This document shows positions 1 through 5,761 of a stretch of DNA of 5,788 bases, piece by piece. A program made the position numbers and the translations under genes. The notes beneath the pieces were generated by a model. It was given only the letters and a program-made list of their open reading frames with translations. It did no database searches and had not been told where the DNA came from. Each line of letters opens with the position of its first letter. Position 1 is the first letter of the stretch. This stretch comes from an uncultured Paenibacillaceae bacterium (GTDB taxonomy: Bacteria; Bacillota; Bacilli; Paenibacillales; CALAME01), in contig CALKAN010000106.1 in the NCBI GenBank assembly GCA_937983035.1, positions 1 through 5,788 on the forward strand, written 5' to 3'.

Positions 1-805
1 ATACCGTCAAATTTTGCCCAGTCGCTGAACGAGGCAGCAAAGCAGCCATCACTTCGAGATCTTCCCACGTCGGAATAATCCGCTCCATTCCCATCAGCGT
101 AATTTGCGTTTTCGGAACCGTGCTGACCATGCGCGCATTGCCTTCATTTTCAAAAATGACGATCGAACCTGTTTCCGCGATGGCAAAATTACAGCCGGTC
201 ATGCCAATATCGGCGCTCAAAAACTTTTCCCTGAGCTGCTTGCGGGCAAAGCCTGCCAAGACCGCCGTATCCGGCGGCAATGTTTCACCGGCTTCACGAG
301 ACAACACTTCTGCGATTTGCTGTTTATTTTTGTGAATGGCAGGAATGATGATATGCGAAGGCGGTTCCCCGGCCAACTGAATAATATATTCGCCGAGATC
401 AGATTCGATCGATTCAACGCCCTCGGCTTCCAGCGCTTCATTAATATGCAGTTCTTCAGACACCATCGATTTCGATTTCACAACGGTCTGCGCCTTTTGA
501 TGGCGAACGATGTCAAGCACCGTCTGCACGGCTTCTTTTTTTGTAAAGGCGAAATGAACATGCACGCCTTGCGCACGAGCGTTATGTACGAATTGTTCTA
601 AATAGTAATCAAGATGTGCAATCGTATGCAAGCGAATCTGCCTGCCGCGCTCCCTCCACTGTTCCCAGTTGCCTAATTGCTGCGTCGCTTGCAATTTCCC
701 GCTTTTCAATTTTTCCGTCGTAAATTTCACGGCATTTCGCAAAAATTCATTTTCCAGCGCCTGCTTTGACCGCTCCTTCACCGTTTGTGCTTTCATCCCG
801 CTCAT
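1..805 (-). CDS. lutB: LutB, L-lactate oxidation iron-sulfur protein (partial, C-terminus off the left edge)
   Basis: LutB is the iron-sulfur subunit of the cytoplasmic LutABC complex, which oxidises L-lactate to pyruvate in Bacillus. My translation runs without a break for 268 residues, from an ATG at 805 to the left edge; the family is about 470 residues. It begins MSGMKAQTVKERSKQALENE. The LUD-type domain is recognisable from motifs such as VKSKSMVSEE, SDLGEYIIQL, PPSHIIIPAIHKNK, SADIGMTGCNFAIAETGS and PKTQITLMGMERIIP, all in the order seen in Bacillus LutB. The ferredoxin-like cysteine clusters expected in the C-terminal third lie outside the window. The start is supported by AAGGAG 12 nt upstream, inside lutA; a second ATG three codons later (796) is the alternative. 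The gene overlaps the lutA end by 59 nt, which suggests translational coupling. Identity is inferred from remembered family sequences and from lutA upstream. Confidence 0.93.
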   Translation of the reverse strand, partial: MSGMKAQTVKERSKQALENEFLRNAVKFTTEKLKSGKLQATQQLGNWEQWRERGRQIRLHTIAHLDYYLEQFVHNARAQGVHVHFAFTKKEAVQTVLDIVRHQKAQTVVKSKSMVSEELHINEALEAEGVESIESDLGEYIIQLAGEPPSHIIIPAIHKNKQQIAEVLSREAGETLPPDTAVLAGFARKQLREKFLSADIGMTGCNFAIAETGSIVIFENEGNARMVSTVPKTQITLMGMERIIPTWEDLEVMAALLPRSATGQNLTV

Positions 806-1535
806 GCTTTCTCGACACTCCTTCCCACAATATTTCTGCGACATGCTTCACTTGAACCGTTTCCCCGCGATAACGAAGATGGCCCCCAATGTTCATCAAG
901 CAGCCCATGTCCAGCCCGGTAAGCACCTCTGCTTCTGTTTCCAACACATGATCGGCCTTCTCAGCCGCCATCGCCCCCGAAATATCGGACATTTTCACGG
1001 CAAATGTCCCTCCGAATCCGCAGCAATCTTCCGCATAGGGAAGCGGCACGAGCTGCAATCCTTGCACGTTTTGCAGCAGTTTCAGCGGCTCGTCTTTCAC
1101 GCCGAGCAGCCGTCCGGCATGACAAGACGGATGATAAGTCACTTGATGCGGATAAACAGCGCCCAAATCGCCGACCTCTAACACATGAACGAGAAATTGA
1201 GTAAACTCATACGTCTTTTCAATCAGATCTTCCGCTTTCTTTCTGTACTTCTCATCATGTTCAAACAGCTTGGGAAAATAATGATGGATCATGCCTGTGC
1301 AAGAGCCGGAAGGCGATACGACGAAATCGCTTTCTGAAAAGGCATCGATAATGTTTTTCGCAGCTGCGCGCGCTTCATTCCAATAACCGCTGTTAAATGC
1401 AGGCTGACCGCAGCAAGTTTGCATAACCGGAAAATCTGCCGCCACTCCGCAATGAGCGAGCAATCTGGCCATCGCTTTCCCAACGTTAGGATAAATGCCG
1501 TCTGACAAGCAAGTAATAAAGATCGAAACTTTCAC
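747..1535 (-). CDS. lutA: LutA, L-lactate oxidation iron-sulfur protein with two CCG domains
   Basis: LutA is the CCG-domain (heterodisulfide-reductase-like) subunit of the LutABC L-lactate oxidation complex in the cytoplasm. The 262-residue product has both cysteine-rich modules. The first holds C9, C41-C42-G43 (CCGQPAFNSGY) and C79 (PSGSCTGM). The second holds C138 (HPSCHAGRLLGV), C171-C172-G173 (CCGFGGTFAVK) and C212 (DMGCLMNIGGHL). These cysteines are the expected iron-sulfur ligands. The start is a GTG at 1535 with AGGAGG seven nucleotides upstream, giving MKVSIFITCL, which matches the usual LutA N-terminus. The Bacillus protein is about 238 residues. The extra ~22 residues at the C-terminus after HVAEILWEGV are charged, look unstructured and coincide with the overlap onto lutB. 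It is the first gene of the lut operon, preceded by a palindromic operator candidate and a hairpin. Function is inferred from family membership and from lutB and lutR next to it. Confidence 0.94.
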   Translation of the reverse strand: MKVSIFITCLSDGIYPNVGKAMARLLAHCGVAADFPVMQTCCGQPAFNSGYWNEARAAAKNIIDAFSESDFVVSPSGSCTGMIHHYFPKLFEHDEKYRKKAEDLIEKTYEFTQFLVHVLEVGDLGAVYPHQVTYHPSCHAGRLLGVKDEPLKLLQNVQGLQLVPLPYAEDCCGFGGTFAVKMSDISGAMAAEKADHVLETEAEVLTGLDMGCLMNIGGHLRYRGETVQVKHVAEILWEGVSRKHERDESTNGEGAVKAGAGK

Positions 1536-1552
1536 TTCATCTCCTCCTCTTC

Positions 1553-1585
1553 TTGCAGAGAAGTTTCACAAACTTTCTGCTGCAA
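1553..1585 (-). repeat. Inverted repeat / mRNA hairpin just upstream of the lutA ribosome binding site
   Basis: On the minus strand AAGTTT-GTG-AAACTT is a perfect 6-bp stem with a 3-nt loop. It is extended outward either by GCAGA/TCTGC with one bulged C (11 bp in total), or by AG/CT and TTGCAG/CTGCAA with two single-base bulges (about 14 bp). The stem ends a few bases before the AGGAGG of lutA, so it sits in the 5' leader. It could stabilise the mRNA, influence translation, or be a protein-binding dyad in the DNA. There is no U-run after it, so it is not a terminator. Confidence 0.6.
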
Positions 1586-1700
1586 ACATTCCCTTCTAAT
1601 CTTTCTCTGCACGGTCTTTGTCTAAATCAATCATCGCAGCATGCTTTTTCTTTTACTTAAATTGTTATTCAATACGTCGTTCGCCATGCTCATTCTCATA

Positions 1701-1720
1701 TTATCTGCTTATCAGATAAG
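1701..1720. promoter_or_regulatory. Candidate LutR operator (palindrome) in the lutA promoter region
   Basis: Positions 1708-1720 read CTTATCAGATAAG, a perfect dyad of two 6-base arms around one base. A further TTATC half-site at 1701-1705 makes a second, overlapping repeat, TTATCTG-N5-CAGATAA (1701-1719). From memory, the Bacillus subtilis LutR site is TCATC-N-GATGA; TTATC-N-GATAA has the same geometry and differs by one symmetric base per arm. FadR-subfamily GntR regulators bind short palindromes of this kind. It lies about 165 nt upstream of lutA and downstream of lutR, and covers a -10-like GATAAT (minus strand, 1705-1700) whose -35 is poor. Binding would be expected to block lut transcription, with lactate relieving it. 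The palindrome is seen directly; the LutR assignment is inference. Confidence 0.6.
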
Positions 1721-1728
1721 TTGCCGGT

Positions 1729-1760
1729 AAAAAAAGAGGCGTTCGGTTGCTGCTTGCTCT
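1729..1760 (-). terminator. Weak possible terminator after lutR
   Basis: About 18 nt after the lutR stop, AGAGC can pair with GC(C)TCT across a 15-nt loop, and the second arm runs into seven consecutive T. The stem is only five pairs with one bulge, so termination efficiency is doubtful. Its place between lutR and the lutA operator is what makes it plausible; the lut operon would then have its own promoter. Confidence 0.3.
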
Positions 1761-1777
1761 CATCGCTGCAATTTCGC

Positions 1778-2488
1778 TTATTTCAAATAGCGAGTCAACA
1801 CTTCCTCTACATGATAAAGATGCACGCGCATGCAGTCCATGGCAGCTTCAGCGTCCGCCCGCTCAATCGCTTCATAGATGGCTTGATGCTCCTCCCACAG
1901 CTTTTGCGACACCGACCGATCCGAATACATGTATAAACGCCTCGTTTCCCGAATCGCCGTTTCCATTTGGGCAGAAATCGTCTCCAGCAGTTTCATCATC
2001 ACTGAATTTTGCGTCGCTTTCGCCAGTGTCATATGAAACTGCAAATCGAGCCGTTCTCCTTCTTCTTCATTCCCGATGCAATTTTTCATCGTGTCCAGCA
2101 CTTTCGCGAACGCCGCCAAATCTTTCTCTGTTCTTTTTGCCGCTGCCAAGCCGGCATTCGCCACTTCCAGCGCTTTGCGCGCCTCCAACAGTTCGAACAG
2201 CACAGATCGGCTGATCTTCATGGGAAGAATGCCGGAGAAATCGATGTCCGCCGGATCAAAGTGACGGACAGTGCATCCTTCCCCTTGCCGAATATCGATC
2301 AGTCCCATCGCCTTTAAAGCACTCAAAGCTTCCCGCATCGTTGAGCGGCCGACGTCAAATCTTGCTGCCAGTTCTTTCGTTGACGGCAATTTTTCGCCGG
2401 GTTGAAACGCGCCGTTTAAAATTAACTGCTTCAATTGCTTTGTAATTTCATCATAACTGCTGCGCTTCGTAATTTTAGTAATTTTCAT
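1778..2488 (-). CDS. lutR: LutR-like GntR/FadR-family transcriptional regulator
   Basis: This 236-residue DNA-binding regulator has the FadR-subfamily layout. The N-terminal winged helix-turn-helix covers about residues 10-75 (PGEKLPSTKELAARFDVGRS and EALSALKAMGLIDIRQGEG), followed by an all-helical FCD effector domain. The FCD domain shows the usual metal/ligand residues D148 and H152 (LDLQFH), H201 (EEHQAI) and H223 (RVHLYH). Members with these residues often sense small carboxylates. With lutAB directly downstream, L-lactate is the likely effector and lutAB the likely target. The start ATG has AAAGGA nine nucleotides upstream. It begins 37 nt after the thiD stop with no terminator between, so it may be partly transcribed from the thiamin operon. 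Family assignment is firm. The specific LutR role is inferred from position, length (Bacillus LutR is of similar size) and the palindrome before lutA; a related regulator such as LldR is the alternative. Confidence 0.85.
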   Translation of the reverse strand: MKITKITKRSSYDEITKQLKQLILNGAFQPGEKLPSTKELAARFDVGRSTMREALSALKAMGLIDIRQGEGCTVRHFDPADIDFSGILPMKISRSVLFELLEARKALEVANAGLAAAKRTEKDLAAFAKVLDTMKNCIGNEEEGERLDLQFHMTLAKATQNSVMMKLLETISAQMETAIRETRRLYMYSDRSVSQKLWEEHQAIYEAIERADAEAAMDCMRVHLYHVEEVLTRYLK

Positions 2489-2525
2489 TCAGTCATTTCC
2501 TTTCAACCGAAATCATGCACGATCA

Positions 2526-3341
2526 TTAGACCAAACTTTTCGACCAATGAAACTTGTCTCGGTATGCATGATGTCCTACAGGCCCGATGCCGTGTCCGAC
2601 GGACGGAGAATTTGCAATCGCTGCAGTAATGAACTTTTTGCCGAGCGAAACACTTTCTTCCATGGATAACCCGCGCGCCAACCCGGCTGCAATCGCAGCT
2701 GAAAGCGTGCATCCGGTGCCGTGCGTATGCCGCGTATGAACTCGCTGCGCTTCAAGTTCAATGACTTGATCACCCGTGCACAATATATCCACGCAAATGT
2801 CGTCATCCAAATGACCGCCTTTCAACAATACGTGAGCCGGGCCTAATTCGAGCATTCGCTTGGCGGCCTCTTTCATTTGTTCCACTGTGCGGATGTCATC
2901 CAATCCAATAATTTCGCACGCTTCATGCAGATTTGGCGTAATCAAAGAAGCCAGCGGCAGCAACCGGCTCTTTAATGCATCCATCGCATCACGGCGCAAG
3001 AGCGCCGCTCCGCCTTTGGCGTACATGACAGGGTCGATGACCAAATTTTTCACTTGATAATGCTCAATGAGGTCTGCGACCGTTTCGATGATGCCCGCAG
3101 AATAAAGCATGCCTGTTTTTACCGCATCCGCGCCGATATCTGACAACACCGAATGCATTTGATCAGCGACCGCTTGCTCTGTCTGCGGATAAATCGCCTG
3201 CACTCCTTTTGTATTTTGCGCCGTAAGCACGGTAATGACGCTCGTGCCGAACACGCCGTACTCTTGGAATGTTTTTAAATCGGCTTGAATGCCTGCTCCG
3301 CCTCCTGCATCCGAACCTGCAATTGTCAAAGCTGTATTCAT
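2526..3341 (-). CDS. thiD: ThiD, hydroxymethylpyrimidine/phosphomethylpyrimidine kinase
   Basis: ThiD phosphorylates 4-amino-5-hydroxymethyl-2-methylpyrimidine (HMP) and then HMP-phosphate, giving the pyrimidine diphosphate used by ThiE; it is cytoplasmic. The 271 residues match the usual length of Bacillus ThiD. Ribokinase-fold motifs are present: TIAGSDAGGGAGIQADLKTF (6-25), TAQNTKGV (40-47), DAVKTGML (72-79), VIDPVM (101-106), ITPNLHEA (134-141), KGGH (174-177) and HTHGTGCTLSAA (205-216), with the conserved cysteine C211. AQNT near residue 42 favours ThiD over the related pyridoxal kinase PdxK. The chosen ATG at 3341 is preceded by GGGAGGAG at 3353-3346. An upstream in-frame start at 3377 would add 12 residues that are not part of the family and would bury this ribosome binding site. 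It is last in the thi cluster, 59 nt after thiO. Confidence 0.95.
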   Translation of the reverse strand: MNTALTIAGSDAGGGAGIQADLKTFQEYGVFGTSVITVLTAQNTKGVQAIYPQTEQAVADQMHSVLSDIGADAVKTGMLYSAGIIETVADLIEHYQVKNLVIDPVMYAKGGAALLRRDAMDALKSRLLPLASLITPNLHEACEIIGLDDIRTVEQMKEAAKRMLELGPAHVLLKGGHLDDDICVDILCTGDQVIELEAQRVHTRHTHGTGCTLSAAIAAGLARGLSMEESVSLGKKFITAAIANSPSVGHGIGPVGHHAYRDKFHWSKSLV

Positions 3342-3374
3342 TCGTCTCCTCCCTATTATGCTCCTCTTGAATGT

Positions 3375-3400
3375 CACTTGTAAAGTGCATTTTGCAAAAT
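3375..3400. repeat. Two small dyads between thiO and thiD
   Basis: Immediately after the thiO stop lies ATTTTGCAAAAT (3389-3400), a perfect 12-bp palindrome. Next to it is CACTT-GTA-AAGTG (3375-3387), a perfect inverted repeat with 5-base arms. They occupy about half of the 59-nt gap. They could be a protein-binding site or a weak mRNA structure between cistrons. Neither has a following T-run, so this is not an intrinsic terminator. Confidence 0.45.
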
Positions 3401-4534
3401 TTACCCCGCAAATGCCGCATAACCGAATCGCTCCGGGTCAAAAGAGCCAAAATCCCAACGTTCTTCTTTGCCTTCGATCAAATCCGCCGTCATATAAGCG
3501 GTAACCGGGCTCAGCAATATGCCGTTGCGATAATGCCCTGCCGCAATCACCACGCGCCTTGCTTTGCTCAGCCTGCCGATATACGGCCTTCCGTCCGGCG
3601 TAGAGGGACGCAGGCCTGCCCACTTGTGATACAACTGCTCCTCTCGAATGTCCGGACACAGCTTCCGGCTCCACTTTAACAATCGGCCAATTCCTTTATC
3701 CGTAATGGTGTCATCGAAACCAGCCAAGTCTTCCGAAGCGCCGCAAACGAGGCTTCCGTTTTCTTTTTGCACCAAATATCCTTGATACCCAAACACCATA
3801 TGTTGAAAGCTGGGCGCATTTTTATAAGCGCATATTTGCCCGCGGATCGGCTGCACCGGCAAACGAGCGCCAAAGATCGTCTCCCATTCTTGCGTCCATG
3901 CCCCTGTGCAAAGAATCAGTTCATCTGCTTGAACGGAAAAGGCGCTTTGCTCCCGCGTGAAACGAATCAACACCCCGTCCTCTGACGGATCAATTTGAAT
4001 GTCTGCTGCATGTTCATAAATGTCGGCGCCTAATTTCTTGCACGCAATTTCCAGAGCTTTCACGTAATCCGGCGCATAGAGATGGCTTTCCGCAGGATAA
4101 TGCAATGCTGCCGCAACTTCTCGGGACAGATTCGGTTCCATCCGTTCTAAGGCGGCTCCTTCAATGATCTCCGCATCTGCTCCATGCTCATTCTGCCAAA
4201 TCTTGCGAGTTTCCAGCGCCAACAAGTCTGCTTCGTGAAACACAACATTTAAACTGCCGCTCTGGACATATTCAAAAGCCATTCCGGACGACTTCTTTAC
4301 TTCTGCCGCCCAATCAGGATACAGCTTCAAACTGGCATGACACAATTTGAAAAACGGGTCCGCGCCTTCGGCGTTCTCTGAATATGGCGCAAGCATGCCG
4401 GCAGCCGCGCCTGATGCTTGACCGCCGCAAACCCCTTTCTCCAGCACCGTTACATGATGGCCTCTGCGCAAACATTCAAATGCCGCCGACAATCCAATAA
4501 CGCCTGCGCCGATAATTGCAATCTGTTTGCTCAT
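3401..4534 (-). CDS. thiO: ThiO, glycine oxidase of thiazole synthesis
   Basis: ThiO is an FAD flavoprotein that oxidises glycine to the imine dehydroglycine, which feeds ThiG; it is cytoplasmic. The 377 residues are close to the ~369 of the Bacillus enzyme. The N-terminal Rossmann dinucleotide motif is clear: GAGVIG at 9-14 and VLEK at 30-33. It is followed by the D-amino-acid-oxidase-like GGQASGAAAGMLAPYSE (37-53), GAW (211-213) and the C-terminal KWAGLRPSTPDGRPYIG (304-320) and AAGHYRNGILLSP (331-343). R309 and R336 align with the substrate-binding arginines described for Bacillus ThiO. The ATG overlaps the thiG stop as ATGA, with GAGGAG about 11 nt upstream inside thiG. In Bacillus subtilis thiO precedes thiSG, whereas here it follows them. 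Related FAD oxidases such as sarcosine oxidase are unlikely given the thi context. Confidence 0.95.
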   Translation of the reverse strand: MSKQIAIIGAGVIGLSAAFECLRRGHHVTVLEKGVCGGQASGAAAGMLAPYSENAEGADPFFKLCHASLKLYPDWAAEVKKSSGMAFEYVQSGSLNVVFHEADLLALETRKIWQNEHGADAEIIEGAALERMEPNLSREVAAALHYPAESHLYAPDYVKALEIACKKLGADIYEHAADIQIDPSEDGVLIRFTREQSAFSVQADELILCTGAWTQEWETIFGARLPVQPIRGQICAYKNAPSFQHMVFGYQGYLVQKENGSLVCGASEDLAGFDDTITDKGIGRLLKWSRKLCPDIREEQLYHKWAGLRPSTPDGRPYIGRLSKARRVVIAAGHYRNGILLSPVTAYMTADLIEGKEERWDFGSFDPERFGYAAFAG

Positions 4535-5364
4535 CGTATCTTGTACTCCTCGTATCCGCTGCTTGCTGTCGCATATTTTCGCTTGATGATTCTGCCGGAT
4601 CGATAAGACAAGCGTCCTGCCTGCACCGCCAAGTTCATCGCCAGCGCCATTCCTGCCGGATCTTTCGCCCGCGCTACCGGCGTATTTACCAGCACGGCAT
4701 CGGCTCCGAGTTCCATCGCTTCCGCCGCATCTTTCGCAGAACCGAGCCCGGCATCGACAATGACAGGAACGCGGCTTTCTTCTACGATCCGTTCAATGTT
4801 ATAAGGATTCAAGATTCCCAATCCTGTTCCGATCGGCGATCCGCCGGGCATGACAGCCGCTGCGCCCGCTTCTTCAAGCAGACGGCAAAGCATCGGATCG
4901 TCAGATGCATACGGCAGCACGGTGAACCCTTCCTTCACCAGCATTTCTGTCGCTTTCAACGTTTCGACCGGATCCGGCAGCAGCGTTTTCGGATCTGAAC
5001 TGATTTCGATCTTGATCCAATCGCTTAAACCGGAAGCGCGCGCCAAGCGGGCAATCCGGACTGCTTCCTCAGCCGTCGACGCCCCGGAAGTATTCGGCAG
5101 AAAGATGAACGGGCGCTCTCCTTCCCTGTCTATGCCTTCCAGATGCTGCAAGATGGCATCTTCATCCGGATCGTCTAAGTTAATGCGTCTGACCGCAAAG
5201 GTCAACACTTGCGTGCCGGAGGCACGAATCGCCTCATTCTGCACATAAGGATTCGGAAAGCGTCCTGTGCCGAGAAATAAGCGGGAATGCAATGTTATGC
5301 CGCCAATTTGCCAAGAATCTTCCGCTTGCATCGATGCGTTGTTTGCTTGATTAAGTTGGGCCAT
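4531..5364 (-). CDS. thiG: ThiG, thiazole synthase
   Basis: ThiG is a TIM-barrel enzyme that condenses 1-deoxyxylulose 5-phosphate, dehydroglycine (from ThiO) and the ThiS thiocarboxylate into the thiazole phosphate. Seen in the sequence are SRLFLGTGRFPNP, LTFAVRRINL, LPNTSGASTAEEAVRIARLA, SDWIKIEI with the Schiff-base lysine (K118), LLPDPVETLKATEML, VLPYASDDP, AVMPGGSPIGTGLGILNPYN, VPVIVDAGLGSAKDAAEAME, LGADAVLVNTPVARAKDP and AGRLSYRSGRI. I chose the ATG at 5364, which has AGGAGG at 6 and 9 nt. The ATG at 5370, overlapping the thiS stop as ATGA, gives two more residues but only 3 nt spacing. The product is 277 residues against about 256 usually; the excess is a Gln/Asn-rich N-terminal tail of about 16 residues before the first strand. 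Confidence 0.95.
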   Translation of the reverse strand: MAQLNQANNASMQAEDSWQIGGITLHSRLFLGTGRFPNPYVQNEAIRASGTQVLTFAVRRINLDDPDEDAILQHLEGIDREGERPFIFLPNTSGASTAEEAVRIARLARASGLSDWIKIEISSDPKTLLPDPVETLKATEMLVKEGFTVLPYASDDPMLCRLLEEAGAAAVMPGGSPIGTGLGILNPYNIERIVEESRVPVIVDAGLGSAKDAAEAMELGADAVLVNTPVARAKDPAGMALAMNLAVQAGRLSYRSGRIIKRKYATASSGYEEYKIR

Positions 5365-5380
5365 GCTCATCCTCCTCCTA
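5365..5380 (-). promoter_or_regulatory. Ribosome binding site of thiG embedded in the thiS Gly-tail codons
   Basis: The minus strand reads TAGGAGGAGGATGAGC directly before ATG 5364. AGGAGG occurs twice (5379-5374 and 5376-5371), at 9 and 6 nt from that ATG, but only the first precedes ATG 5370, at 3 nt. This spacing is why the later start is preferred for ThiG. Confidence 0.7.
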
Positions 5381-5567
5381 CAAAGTGAACCAGTTCAATC
5401 GTCATCCCGCTTTGAATTTGTTTCTCTTTCCATTCTTCGCGATTCACAACTTCTCCGCCGATTTCAACCGCAATCGGTTTTCCTTCCAATCCATAAGCCT
5501 GGATTAATTCAAATACCGTCTTCGCATCCGTCGTCGTTTTCTTTCCGTTCAATACGATTTCGGTCAT
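5367..5567 (-). CDS. thiS: ThiS, sulfur carrier protein
   Basis: This 66-residue ubiquitin-fold protein carries sulfur as a C-terminal thiocarboxylate to ThiG. The family hallmark is the C-terminal VHFVGGG, which ends in the Gly-Gly needed for adenylylation and thiocarboxylation. The N-terminal IVLNGKK strand, the FELIQAYGL helix and the IAVEIGGEVVNREEW strand region match ThiS, and the length is normal. The start ATG overlaps the upstream thiE stop as ATGA and has AGGAGG ten nucleotides upstream. The codons for the Gly tail (GGA GGA GGA) also form the ribosome binding site of thiG, tying the two genes together. No thiF, whose product activates ThiS, is seen in the window. Confidence 0.95.
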   Translation of the reverse strand: MTEIVLNGKKTTTDAKTVFELIQAYGLEGKPIAVEIGGEVVNREEWKEKQIQSGMTIELVHFVGGG

Positions 5568-5761
5568 GCCTGCTTGCCCTCCTGTTCAATCGCTGCACGG
5601 ATTTTTGCTTGAAATTGCTCGCACACTTCCTTCACCTGATCGCTGCCGACAATTTCGCTCACTGCGCATATGCATCTCGCACCGGCAGCCAGCACTTCAT
5701 CGACATTGTGCAGTTTAATCCCGCCGATGGCCACAAAAGGAATGGAAACCTTATTTTTTTG
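5564..5761 (-). pseudogene. thiE: C-terminal remnant of a ThiE/TenI-family protein (thiamin phosphate synthase or thiazole tautomerase)
   Basis: The reading frame that ends in ATGA overlap with thiS encodes VSIPFVAIGGIKLHNVDEVL, then AAGARCICAVSEIVGSDQVK and about 20 further residues to the stop. IPFVAIGGI and AAGA...AVSEI are the phosphate-binding C-terminal part of ThiE/TenI TIM barrels, so about 61 of some 200 residues remain. Homology stops at V (codon at 5749). Four codons further upstream is an in-frame TAA (5764-5762), and the other two minus-strand frames also carry stops before the edge, so a single frameshift does not reopen the gene. ThiE would couple thiazole phosphate to the pyrimidine diphosphate; TenI, its paralogue in Bacillus thi operons, aromatises the thiazole. 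The fragment lacks the residues needed to tell them apart. It may be a true disruption or an assembly edge. Confidence 0.65.

Larger units (their letters stand above)
1536..1777. other. lutR-lutA intergenic region
   Basis: This 242-nt gap separates two genes on the same strand and contains no credible coding sequence. From the lutR side it holds a weak hairpin with a T-run, the CTTATCAGATAAG palindrome with a -10-like GATAAT overlapping it, an A/T-rich stretch (about 1640-1680), a leader hairpin, and the lutA ribosome binding site AGGAGG. I found no convincing -35/-10 pair with 16-18 nt spacing. The best guess (TTACCG, 19 nt, GATAAT) is weak. Confidence 0.6.

Noticed and set aside
104..601. 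Long plus-strand open frame opposite lutB
   Set aside because: It lies wholly antisense to the LutB LUD domain, has no ribosome binding site or recognisable motif, and is Phe/Arg/His-rich as expected of a shadow frame.
669..1181. Plus-strand open frame opposite lutA and the lutB start
   Set aside because: It is a shadow of the lutA coding strand; the minus-strand product has all the conserved cysteines.
1747..2214. Plus-strand open frame opposite lutR
   Set aside because: It is Ser/Pro/Leu-rich with no domain and is explained by antisense reading of the GntR regulator.
2489..2525. Terminator or LutR site between thiD and lutR
   Set aside because: I looked for a hairpin with T-run and for TTATC-N-GATAA or TCATC-N-GATGA and found neither; the ATGATC/CATGAT similarity is not a true inverted repeat.
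3342..3377. Upstream in-frame start for thiD adding 12 residues
   Set aside because: The extra residues are not part of ThiD, and the strong GGGAGGAG before ATG 3341 would lie within the coding sequence.
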